Shown here: piece by piece, positions 40,385 through 51,002 of the stretch | How the letters are laid out: each line of letters opens with the position of its first letter | Position numbering within the stretch: position 1 is the first letter of the stretch | Assembly: GCA_023014365.1 (NCBI GenBank) | Contig: JAEBUN010000030.1 | Coordinates: 496,001-560,000 of the forward strand | DNA length: 64,000 bases | DNA from: Lepiota brunneoincarnata | Lineage: Eukaryota > Basidiomycota > Agaricomycetes > Agaricales > Agaricaceae | Reading direction: 5' to 3' | The notes under the pieces: generated by a model | Told to the model about the DNA's origin: nothing | What the model saw: the letters and a program-made list of their open reading frames with translations, nothing else | Database searches by the model: none | Made by a program: the position numbers and the translations under genes

Positions 40385-42225
40385 CCCTTTCCATTTGATG
40401 TAGTATTGGAGTTTTCCATGATGTTGGCAGTGATTAAGAATTGTTTCTATTTCATATTCTTCTTCATCATTAATGATGTCTGGTGGTGGTGGAGTTGGAT
40501 GAGATCTGTATGCTTCTGTTTCATTGAATGGTGTAAGAAGGTTTCAATGGAACACTGGGTGTATCTTCCATTTGATCAGAAGTTTGAGTTTGTATGTCAT
40601 TGGTGACAGAACTTCTGTAATTGTGAATGGTCCTAGTCATTTTGGGGATACTTTTCATGATTGGAATGGAAGTTTGAGGTTCTTGGCTTCTAGTCATACT
40701 TTTTGATGTGTTTCAAGGGGTTTGACAGTTCTTCTGTTTCTTTGTTTCATAATATCAGTGGATATTTGATGGGCAGCATGTGCTTCTTTTTGGGTGTTGT
40801 CTAGAAGTCTGATGCAATCATCTACTGATGGAAAGTTTGATGTTTCCATAATGGTGGGGATTGCTGGGGGTTTGTATCCCATAATGAGTTCAAATGGGGA
40901 TTTCTGATTCTTGGCATGTGTCTTGGAGTTGTGGGAGAATTCAAGGATTGGGAGGGTTTCTGTAAGGGTGACCTGGTTGCTGTGTTGCATTGGCTGAGCA
41001 GGGAGAAACCTTAGAGAATCAAGTAAGGTTTCTCCAAGCTCACCTACACTACTTATACTACCTGCTGTAAGGTCCAAGTTGAGTAATCTACTCTACATAA
41101 ATGGCCATGAGGTGTCAGGGATGCCTAAAAGTGAGTATAGTTGGGAATGGGCTCAGAATAGGGTTGTGCATGCCAGTGAGGGTTTGCATCTGCATCAGAG
41201 GGGTGTAGGAGGGAATTCCGAGTACTGGGGTACTGGGGGGCAGATTTCCGGGCCCAGGGAGGCTGGGAATCAGATTTCCGAACACAGAGGGGCTGGGGAT
41301 TGCATTTCCAAGTGCAGGCAGGTTGGGGGTTAGATTTCTGAATGTAGGGAGTCTGGGGATCAGAATTCCGAATCTGAGGTTGTGAGCAATGACCCGAAGT
41401 TCCCCTTACATGATCTGGTCATTGGATGATTTTGTGTTGTTGACATTCTGGACAGCCTTTGACATAGTTCTTTATGAATGTCAACATTCCTGGCCAATAC
41501 ACTTCTTTCTTGGCAAGGTGGTATGTTTCCTGTTCTCCAGGGTGGCCACGTGTAGGATGGTTATGGTATCTTGCAATGACATCACGTCTGAGTTGAAGAT
41601 CTTCTGGAATAATGACATGTTCTTGAAATGTGAGGAGTAGACCATTTGAGGTCAGGACTGTCCCAAAATCTTTATCAGCAGTGTTAGAGTGTGATTCTTT
41701 GAGGAGTTTGAATGCTTTGGTGGTTCTAGCATCGTATTTGGGTGATTCCATGATTCTTTCTTGGAGTTCCATATTGATGGTGGCGATAAAAAGGTGTTCT
41801 GGGAGTACTGTGACCATATTTTGATCTTCTAAGTCATTTGTAGTGATAAAGAGATTGTCTGGAAGTATAGTGATGTCTTTGTTATTGTTATCCTCATCAG
41901 GGATATGGTCTGGATGTCTTGAGAGAGCATCTGGTGCTGGGATCTTTGATCCTGGAACATGTCCTAATTTGAGGTTGTAGTCAGCAAGGGTCTGGACCCA
42001 TTGTGCTTGTTGGTGATTGATTTTCTGGGGTTTACACCAGTATGTAAGGTTTTGATGATCTATTTTGATACAGACAGTGTGGGAGCTGCCAAGGAGATAG
42101 TGGCACCATTCTTCAAGGGCTTGGATAATAGCGAGGAGTTCCCTGTTGTAGATGTTGTAATTACATTCAGCTGGTCTGAACATCTTTGAATAGAATGATA
42201 TGGGTTTCTGTATTCCATTGGGCAT
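40385..42225 (-). pseudogene. GyF-type chromovirus pol: RNase H, integrase, chromodomain, broken
   Basis: Minus strand. RNase H (NYNIYNRELLAIIQALEEW) and the integrase HHCC finger (HNHPTRGHPG ... VKGCPECQQHK) are read at 42225-41419. The catalytic core of the integrase is missing, replaced by 41080-41418 with a minisatellite. The integrase tail (EFSHNSKTHAKNQKSPFELI) resumes at 41077, and the chromodomain (EEEYEIETILNH, LQYYIKWKG) ends at a G/C-run near 40385. RT is absent. Similar in order and sequence to GyC Pol, but clearly a different and dead family. Confidence 0.82.
41212..41371. repeat. 30-bp minisatellite
   Basis: About five imperfect copies of a unit starting AGATTTCCG and containing GGCTGGGGAT, with unit starts near 41212, 41242, 41272, 41302, 41332 and 41362. 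Lies within the gap in the GyF integrase. No unique spacers, so not a CRISPR array. Confidence 0.85.
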
Positions 42226-42237
42226 GATGAATTTGCC

Positions 42238-42375
42238 ACCACCGCTACCGCACTACTGCACATGTGTGTCACAGTAGTGTCACAGTAATTTGGTGGTAAT
42301 GTGCAGTAATGTGGCGGTAATGTGTAGTAATGTAGCAGTAGTGTACAATAATATAGGTACAATATACAGTAGTAT
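42238..42375. repeat. CAGTAGTGT-type minisatellite, left block
   Basis: Degenerate 9-12 bp units (CAGTAGTGT, GTGGCGGTAAT). A second block of the same units lies at 43078-43262, with the inverted GyF LTR between them. Confidence 0.8.
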
Positions 42376-42502
42376 AGTGGCTATTTATTGACTAAACTAA
42401 CCATTCCTACATGACATACCTCAGAGAAATGTCAAATGAACCTCAAGTTTGTCAATTTCCATAAAAGGAAATGTCAGAAACTCGGATCAAAAGCCCTCAG
42501 AG

Positions 42503-43004
42503 TGACAATATCCCCTCCTCCTGACTTGAATTCATCCCCTCTCTATTCCTTGGTAATTAATCTGGGCATGCCCTGAGAATATTGAAGGACTGTAGGATAT
42601 TCTAGATGAACAGTAGCTACCAATTTCCATTATTCTTGTATTCCTTCATCCTCATATTTCTTCCATCTCCACTTCTTTCTTTAATATTTTTAGAGCATAC
42701 ATGAGCTTCACTATTACCAGAATGTAGATACCCTATGTATTTTGTAGGCACCTTATTTTATTCACAAAGCTTAACCCATATTTGAAGTCTTCTCTCCCTC
42801 TTTCTCTCTTTTGCTCTATTTCCCTTTTCCTACCTTGTTTTGCCTTGCCTTGACATCCCAGCCATTGGAGGTCACTCATATGACACCCCTTTATCATCCC
42901 AAGTTGTCTCAAGTCCACACGTTGAGCAGTTTTTATTAAATTGCTCAATTTTGTCGTATTTTCACTACTATACCTACATAAACTGGGTAGAAGCCTCAAC
43001 AACA
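42503..43004 (+). repeat. GyF-type solo LTR, inverted relative to 24223-24739
   Basis: About 502 bp from TGACAATATCCCC to CTCAACAACA, a diverged reverse complement of the GyF LTR. Shared landmarks include the CT-rich tract, the GAGCATACATGAGCT string and the TTGAGCAGTTTTTATTAAA block. No clear 5-bp duplication. It looks inserted within the minisatellite region. Confidence 0.7.
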
Positions 43005-43077
43005 GACAGGTATTGTGATGCTTGCATACCTAAACCCCCAAACACCTCACCTATTACCCTTTCAGTTCAGAAACCCT

Positions 43078-43262
43078 GGCAGTAGTGTTACAGTAGTGTA
43101 CTGTACCCTGGCGGCAGTGTGGCAGCAGTATACAGTAGTGTCACAGTAGCATGCCATAACCCTGGCTGTAGTGTGGCGGTAGTGTGCAGGAGTGCACAGT
43201 AATGTTACAGTAGTGTGGGGGTAGGATACAGTATTCCTGGCAGTTATGTATAATAATATGTG
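43078..43262. repeat. CAGTAGTGT-type minisatellite, right block
   Basis: Same units as 42238-42375 (ACAGTAGTGT, GTGGCGGTAGT). Confidence 0.8.
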
Positions 43263-43865
43263 GCAGGCCATTAAACCATGGTATTGGAGTAACAACAAGT
43301 GTTTATTAGCAGGTTTTAACATTGATTATAAGTATATAAAGTCTATAATATTAATGTAAGGTGGCAGTAGTGGGCAGTAGGTGGTGGTACCACATGTGGC
43401 AAATTCTTAAGGCTGTCAATATTCTACACAAACAAGTGCCAAATAAATGGTGTGAGAATTGTGAATGTAGAAAGGAAAATGGCAGGTCTATATACTCCAC
43501 CAGGCCCGGGAAAGGGGCCAGCGTGTCTGTAAGCTTGTGTAAATCTGACATGAGTATCAGGGGGAATGCAGATTCCATTCAGGGTTCTTAGTGCTCCAGC
43601 TCCATTAAGATGTTATGGAGTACGGGCTGATTTAAAAACTGATGGGGCCCAAACCCTGACCCCCACCCAGCCCCCCATATGCCGTATATAAGCAGGGACA
43701 CCCTTCGAAGATTTGTTACCTGCTAACCCCTCAAATGACCCATACCAAACAAGTATGAAAGAGCTATAATTTACCTTGGACTTTGCACTAAAGATTAGTA
43801 CAGGAAACTCCAACCCCTATGTCAGGCCCCCAAAGCGGTAATAATGCATGCCAGTGATGTTATGG
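43263..43865. other. No gene recognised
   Basis: AT-rich sequence between the minisatellite and the DDE transposon. No domain-bearing frame or element end found. Confidence 0.4.
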
Positions 43866-43867
43866 TA

Positions 43868-46816
43868 CAGTCACGGACAACCAAACATGACAAAAACAAA
43901 GATTGGGTTTTATATGCATTACTCGCTGGTATAACTGGGTCAAACTCGGTGCTAATGACATCCTAGAATATTTTTGAGTCAAGTTGTACGAGCCGAATTT
44001 GATTTAGAGGTGATTTTATGTTGCGATGACCCCCAAAATTTTGGCCACCCTTGAAAATGGGTGCTAAAATATCCAAAAAGTGTGCAATCAACGTATTTGA
44101 TGGGACCATGTATTATTCTGGGCAAAGAATGATATTGAGCATATACAAAATAAGCCAGGAAATAATAATGATTTTCGGCGCCAAGCCATGACCTAATGCA
44201 GCCATGTCAACCAACCAAGGTGGCCGCCCTCACAAATGCCTTCACAACATGTCAGGGCTCAAGAATCAGCCACAAAAAGTACCAAGTAACCCTGTACATA
44301 CCAATATAGCGGGGTCCTTCAGCCTGCCAGACACTGGAGAGAACACTGGGGAGCCAATTTCATGTGTTGACTTTGCTGAGGGGGAGGAAACCATCATGAC
44401 TGATGATTCTGAGGTTGAGGAGGCTGGTGATGAGCCGGAACAATGGGAGGATGAGACTTTTGTGGAGAATGTGTGCACTATCACCATAGAGGGGACCATA
44501 GATGAAGATTGGCTCCCATATGAACTGAGGAAACATAAAGCTTGTAAAAAGGGTGAGCAGACTTACTCTGTTTTCTTCAAAAACCATTCACATCTGTTTG
44601 TTAGAATGAGGAAACAGTTATATTCGGGGCCCTGATGTCATGAGTAAGAGTGCACACACCCAACGTCAGTATAAAAAAGCTTGGATTGGCCAAACGAGGC
44701 TTGATGACTATCTCCCCTCCAACATTCCAGGTCCACAGGCCACAGCGGACAAAGGTGGATCCAGAAATGCGCCTAAGGAACCAGGGAACCCTCCAATGCC
44801 ACCTAGCAGAGAATCCTGGAGCCCTGGCCCCATCACTGATGAGGGTGGTGAGGAGTATGGTGAGGAAGACTGGGAGGAAGATCTTGAGGAGGAGATGCAT
44901 GGCACAGATTCTGTCAGGCCATGGGGTAAACTTCGTGACAAAATTGATACGTACCTCCAGCAACACTCAAAAACCCTTCCTGTATCACAGACCAACCAAC
45001 TCATAATATTGCGCTGTTTTGCAACACTTCGGATTAAAAACTTGGGTTATATGGCAGCAAGTCAGCAGATTGCTGAACAGTACAAGGATATGGATGGGAC
45101 CTACTTTGCTCGGAAGGTCTGAGCCCTCACACAATACTACCAGCATTTTGAATGCCTTCCGGATGTGAAGCGGGGAGGTCTCCGACCATCCACAACACTC
45201 TTGGCAGATGAACGAGTTCGACATGCAGCAAAGAACTGGCTCAATATCCAAAAGCCAGGGACAGTGACACCACCCACATTTCACATGGTCCTCAATCACC
45301 AAATCCTCCCCTCACTGCTGATCTCACTGAGCAGACCTCTCAGTGAGAGAATGGCATGACGATGGTTGCAGAAACTAGGATGGAGACTGATGGTACTGCG
45401 AAAGGGAGTGTATATGGATGGACACAAGTGGCCTGATTTTGTGGAGTACCGACAAAATGTGTTTCTGCCAAAAATGCAGGAGTTAGAGCACCACATGGCA
45501 CGCTATGAGGTGCAAGAAGGGAAGCTCACTCATATTCCACCTGTTCTGCAGCCGGGGGAGAAGGAGATCATACCAAACTTTCAGGATGAGACCTGCCTCA
45601 CTGTTAACAACTACAAAACAACTGCATATCTGATGGAAGGCCAAACAATCTTGCAGAAAAAGGGTCGGGGTTGATTGATCCATGTGTCAGACTTCATTAA
45701 TCCAGAGGAGGGGCGGTTGGTGGCTTTAGATGAGAAGGGGGAGGTCATAGATGAGGCAAGAAAGATCATCTATCCTGGAGCAAATGGTGATGCATGGTGG
45801 GATATGGATCAACTTGTGAAGCAGGTCAAACACGCCATCACAGTTTTCGAGAAGCAGCACCCTGGTTGCGTTGCTTTGTTTATCTTTGATCAATCCTCGG
45901 CACATGCCTCCCTCCCACACAATGCACTAAAAGCACATGAAATGAATAAATCAGATGGTGGAAAACAGCACAAACAATGCGATACAGTAATTCCACTCAC
46001 AAACCCAAACCAAGCTTTCCGTGGACTCCCACAGAAGATGACTCTACCAGATGGCCAACCAAAAGGATTACAACATGTACTTGAAGAATGTGGATTTGAT
46101 GTCCAACACCTGAAGGCCAAATGTTCACCTGTGTGTCCCATCAAGAACAAGGACTGCTGTATGGCCCGCTTGCTCAGTCATCAAGAGGATTTTACCAATC
46201 AGGAGTCAATGTTGGAAAAGAAATTTCGGGAGGCTGGTCACTTGTGTATTTTCTTACCTAAGTTCCACTGCAAGCTCAATCCAATCAAGATGGTAAGTGA
46301 TCGATCCCCTATAATATCTGTGGACTTGCACTCACTAAACATGTTACAGTATTGGGGTTGGGTAAAATATCACTATCGTGATACTCCCAAGTCCTCCTTT
46401 CAGGAAGCAAAGTCCGATGCTGAGAAATGGTTAAATGCTTGCCCACGTGAGGTCATTCAGCAATTTATAAACCGGTCATGGCGTTTTATGGATGCCTACC
46501 GGAGGGGTCTCACAGGCAGAGCAGCTGCTTGGGCTGTTAAGAAACATAAGGGCCATCGCGTGGTTTCTCAGAGTGCCATGATGGCACTTGATGCGATTTT
46601 AAACTAGCTTTATCATCGCGATGCTCATAGGATACAGCGCTTATTGTATCGATCACCAAAAAAATATTGGCCACCCTAATCACTCGTGGGAAAAATCCAT
46701 AAAAATGCTATTTCGACGCGTCTCGATGAGCTGAGTTCGAATCCGGTCTTGGTTTGTCTCAGAAAACTCGTAATCTATCAAAACGCTTTTTTGTCGTGTT
46801 TGGTTGTCCGCGACTG
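43868..46816 (+). mobile_element. DDE transposon, 2,949 bp, TA-flanked
   Basis: Flanked by TA (43866-43867, 46817-46818). The ends are CAGTCACGGACAACCAAAC and, on the other side, its near-perfect inverse; TIRs are about 30 bp with two mismatches. The CAGT tip and TA target are Tc1/mariner-superfamily traits, but the transposase is a larger type common in basidiomycetes. Confidence 0.9.
44204..46607 (+). pseudogene. DDE superfamily transposase, broken
   Basis: Main frame 44640-46607 with three in-frame TGA codons (45120-45122, 45357-45359, 45672-45674). At two of them the family context calls for Arg. An N-terminal piece in another frame is at 44204-44635. Catalytic context: first Asp in IHVSDFI, second in LFIFDQSSAH. 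The third acidic position, expected Glu in NPIE, reads Lys (LNPIKM), and the preceding CELN-type motif reads CKLN. A 57-nt intron (GTAAGT ... TTACAG, 46293-46349) interrupts the frame right after LNPIKM; being a multiple of three it leaves the frame open. C-terminal RSWRFMDAYRRGLTG fits the family. Confidence 0.82.
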
Positions 46817-46818
46817 TA

Positions 46819-48879
46819 GGTTCTGCTTGGCATGCTGCTGGTGATTCCACTAAATAGCAGAGAATTTCACGTACTTCCAGATAACAACTACAAATGTAGT
46901 GGTCAGACGCCGTGCGATAAATGCTCACAGGATAATGCGATAGCGAGCTGCACTTACAGGTAGTTCGGTGGTACTTAGATGTGTGAGCAGAGGAGCTATG
47001 CATAGGACAGAGCAAGCATGATTTTGTCCATCATCGATGAGGATCCAAACGAGTGTTGTCTGTGAAGGAGATACGTGCGCCGTGGAGTGAAAAAAATTGA
47101 ATAGAGAACGCAAGTCAGTCGAGTGCTTCTCCAAGCCTCCCTCATATTTATAAGTGAGTTTCCGGAGACGAATTTCCGTTGCCCAATGCTTCCTCGTCAC
47201 GCATCTCGACTCTTGAGTGCTTGAGCGCCAAGTGTTAAAAGTCAATGATGCTGACCTCCCCTTGACGCCCCCCAACACACATAGCCAAATCAGTCATCGG
47301 AGCAAGAGTCGCGTATCACCAGGCATCTCTAGCAAAAGGCAAAGTTCGATGCCGCGGAATAAGAAGTTCGAGTCTACGTTCAAGGATGAGGCCTCTTAAG
47401 AGAGCAACCAATTCGGGCGATGAGTTTTGTAGGGGCGCGGTGGGGCTCGATGGTTGCCGTTGTCAGGTGGATCCTCCCTAATTTCGTGAATGAAGAACTC
47501 GTGAAAAGGAAACGCAGACGCGATTCCAGACGGGTTCCCGACGTTGTGTATGACACCGAGGACGAAAAGGTCTTCATCCCTCTATGCTTTTTCCATTTAT
47601 CCAATATCAACTACATCACTAATAATTTGCTACGGTGCCACTTCGTAGAGTTAACCCTCGCCAAGGAGAATCCGAGTGTCACATACTGTACCAGCAATAG
47701 TCTGGATATCAGGTTTCGGTGAATTGATTCCCTTGCAAGCAGGAGAGAAGACCCAAGAGATGATTCTTCAAGTACCAGGTACCGGGAATAGGGGATCCTA
47801 GGCAGGACTGCATTTTTGTTGGAATTAGTGATTCCGGCAAACTGGCGGAATGCCCCTGACTGCCTCATGGAGGCCATGTTATAGGTAGATTATATACACC
47901 TGTAGTTTACCAGTGGTCCTTGTCCGTTTACCTCCCTCCCTCCCTCTTGTCGCCCCGTCGTTGTCTCTCATGAATATACGCGCTCGCTATCGTCCACCTT
48001 CTTGAGTTGATTTCAACAATTTTTTGGCTTCCAAAATTGTTGTCTTCTCCTGCTTCTGTGATGATGTATGATATCACTTTGGTATCGATTCCTGAATCCA
48101 TCTTGTCCATGGAGCATGGGAACATTCCCTGGTTAGCACTTAGCGCCGAGCGCGGCCTCACCCATGACTACATTAGGACTTTCCAACGCTTCCAAGGACG
48201 TCGCGGTATAAAATTTTCCCCCCGCGCCACACCCATGCGTCTCGAACACGGGTGGGCCCTCAACGTTCGACAGCCGCAGTGTCACAAAAACTCACACCGA
48301 AACTCGATGTTGTACATATTGTGGGAGGAGCGTCGGGGTGCCCGTCTGGGCAGCGGCGTTCCCCTGGGCGCTCATCGTTACCTTTGTCGAAATGCGAGTG
48401 TCAGCTCGCCATCTATTGTTCCCCTTATTCCATACTCTTCGTGGACACTGTAGGTACTTAGACGGGGGGCTCTGTTATACCTTAGGTAGCAACGAGATCG
48501 TCCTCCGTTCCCTAGTAAATAAGTGTGCATAGGAACCTCGTCGTACATAGGTAGGATCCAGTTTTCTTACTTGGATCCTAGCTGCGTATCTTACCCGTTC
48601 TCGTCTCTGGTGGATACTGACAGTTTTCCTACTTGGATCCTAGTGACCTACCATACATATTCCTGTCGTGACATGTGCCTTTCGTAAACATTCTCGTTAA
48701 CCCTGGGCAGGAGTGAAACTCGTCATGATTAATGAATAAGGAGAGTGGTCCGGTGATCGCGAAACAATTTCATGCGAAGACTTCTTTGAATGTTCTCTTG
48801 CACCCTCTCCCACTCCTTGGCCTAAAGCTCAACGACGTACGGGCGCTTGTCATGTCCGCATCACATCGACAACATCATC
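46819..48879. other. No gene recognised
   Basis: Single-copy-looking DNA on the right shoulder of the transposon island. Several short open frames lack domains or start context. Two tandem-like copies of ACTTGGATCCTAG are at 48569 and 48632. Confidence 0.4.
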
Positions 48880-49625
48880 TCCTATCAGGCTTGGTCTGGG
48901 CGGCCAGGAACAGCCATCGCCTCAGGGATATCTCTAACCCTGCCTGCGAGTTGGGCCCAGGTTTGTGACGAAGCTTCGGGATTCCTGCGCATGCTAGGAA
49001 GGTTGGGGTGGTCGGGAGATGCAAGATCAACGGCCTCCTGTTACATTACAATCGCCTTCTGGATATCTGGCGGCTCTCCAATGCGCCCGGACCGAATAAG
49101 GAATGAATTCTCGATATTGGAGAGTCTGGTTGGTAGGTAGGTCTGGATGACGAGGGGAAGTGATGTCAGCATATCTTCGCTGGACGGATATCGCCACCTT
49201 AATATTTATCTGTGTGGCCAAGAGTGAGATAGAACCGAATATTGAATGAAGCTCTCCGAAGTTGTTGAGTAGGTTAGGAAGGCTCGCGCGTTTTGGAAAG
49301 AGTGAACTCGATAGCTTCCCCGCTGGCCAGAAATCGCCTCCTAGACGTCTGCAGAACCTTTCGTGTATTCGAATCGGGTGGAGGTGGTGAAATTCCAACA
49401 TCAGTGAGCCAGCTGAACAGGCTGGGATGGTCGGAAGAAGTGAGCTCAACGGCCTGTTCCTGAACAGGGATTGCCCACTGAATATCCGTAATGTCTTCAG
49501 TGCGTTTGAACCGAGTTCTGAGTGAAATTCCGAGAACGTTGAGCTGGGCAGGGAAATCCTGGGGCTATTCGTTCAATGGTTCTGCGTTTGCATGGATATT
49601 GTCTCTTGAATATATCTAATGTCTC
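48880..49625 (-). pseudogene. Decayed tetratricopeptide-repeat gene fragment
   Basis: Minus-strand pieces in alternating frames match the basidiomycete TPR consensus found in CHAT- and NB-ARC-associated proteins: DIQWAIPVQEQAVELT, SSDHPSLFSWLTDVG, RYADITSPRHPDLP, DIQKAIVM then a stop then QEAVDLASPDHPNLPS. About four repeats of roughly 45 residues, with frameshifts and stops, so non-functional. No effector domain is left. Confidence 0.7.
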
Positions 49626-51002
49626 CTAGTGGTTCTTGTGACGGTGCTCTTAAATCGTTGCCCTCATCAAAATGGGATTGTGGGCTTACGGTTATTTGAC
49701 GGTATGTGGGGGGATTTATACGGGCTTCCCCCTTGCGAAAGGGGCTCATCAGAAGACTTAAACCCCTGCCCTAACCCGCCTTGGCTCGTGTAGCGACAGA
49801 ATTAGACTATTTAGGGTGGCTGTGGGGGAGTAGGAATCAATCTAATAATTGATCTGCCGGACCGGCTAGCGCGTTGGGGTGGGACCCCGTACAGGTAGGT
49901 ACTGTAGGCATGTCCTCTCGGCTACGCGAGGATATCGGGATTATCTAGTGTAGTTCGGCTCTCGTTTATCTCCTTATCTTACACCTCATACTTACTCTCT
50001 TTCACTCTTTTATGTAGTAACCCTCTAGTTTCGCAGCCTTACAGTAGGATAGGGGGGCTGGGCCTAGGGCATCCTTCCCACTCGGGCCCCTCACGGCACG
50101 GTGCTCGATGAGAGGCCGGGCCCACTGCGTAGCCTATTACACCGCGGGTTTTTCGTCTGTATCTGTGTGTGTAATTCATTAGCTAGATCCTTATTTAAGC
50201 ACCAGGCCGACCCTCCGAAGATAGGGCAGCAAGCTGTGAAAATGTGAGATCTTGGAATTGAACCAAGAATCAATACTTTCCCTCCTTGCTCTCTCAATTA
50301 CTCACCTGCGATGACTCACTGGTTAGCCCACAGCGTTCTCCGTAGGCATTCGATCATTTTGCCGATCACACTCGCATTTATCTTATTTTATTCTTTAGAT
50401 GCTGACTGACAGCTCTTCATTGGACAACCCGCAGATAGAACCAAGTGCTATAAACACATATCAATCAATCGGAGGCTTTCCTTCGGACTCGTGCGCCCAG
50501 AACAGTGGTGAGTAGTGAGGGTCGCTGTGCTGAAATTCAAGATCAGGCGAATCATTTATCAACTATGTCTTCTCATCTTCTGCGGCCGACTTCTGCCGCT
50601 TGTTACTCGCATCGGACAGTGCTACATATATATATGTATATACGGGTATAGATCGAAGCACACGGGTACGTGGGAGCACAAGAGGTGCAGCACAGCTAGA
50701 TCATCAGAAGGTGGCAACAAGAGGGCATATGTGTGTACGAAGTTTTTTCAGCCGACCTCAGAAATGATGGATGTGATGGATACCGATTTGCGTGCTGACT
50801 TAAATATAAATTTGGTGGCCCACACACGAGACCCTTTCCCTCACGATGTCCATAATTTAAAGCTTCTGTTGGACTATCAAATCGCCTCGTTTCGTAAACA
50901 CCAGGAACTTTTCGAAAGGCTGGAATACCCGTTGCAAACAGGAAATATATTAAATCAAACCAAGGTCAACAACATCAAAACAACGGTCGAAGCAAGATTG
51001 GA
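49626..51002. other. No gene recognised
   Basis: Spacer downstream of the minus-strand transporter. An AT microsatellite (ACATATATATATGTATATAC) is at 50622-50641. A plus-strand frame at 50515-51033 has no domain and runs into the transporter's last exon. Confidence 0.4.

Noticed and set aside
41212..41371. Regular 30-bp repeats resembling a CRISPR array
   Set aside because: Units are contiguous with no unique spacers, and the host is a eukaryote; this is a minisatellite.
46725..46750. TTCGAATCC string like a tRNA T-loop
   Set aside because: No 5-bp stem around it and no tRNA body; it lies near the end of the DDE transposon.
50229..50291. tRNA-like T-arm (CTTGG-TTCAATT-CCAAG) on the minus strand with a partly matching acceptor
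   Set aside because: The enclosed length is about 63 nt, the last acceptor pairs fail, and no D-arm or anticodon arm can be drawn.
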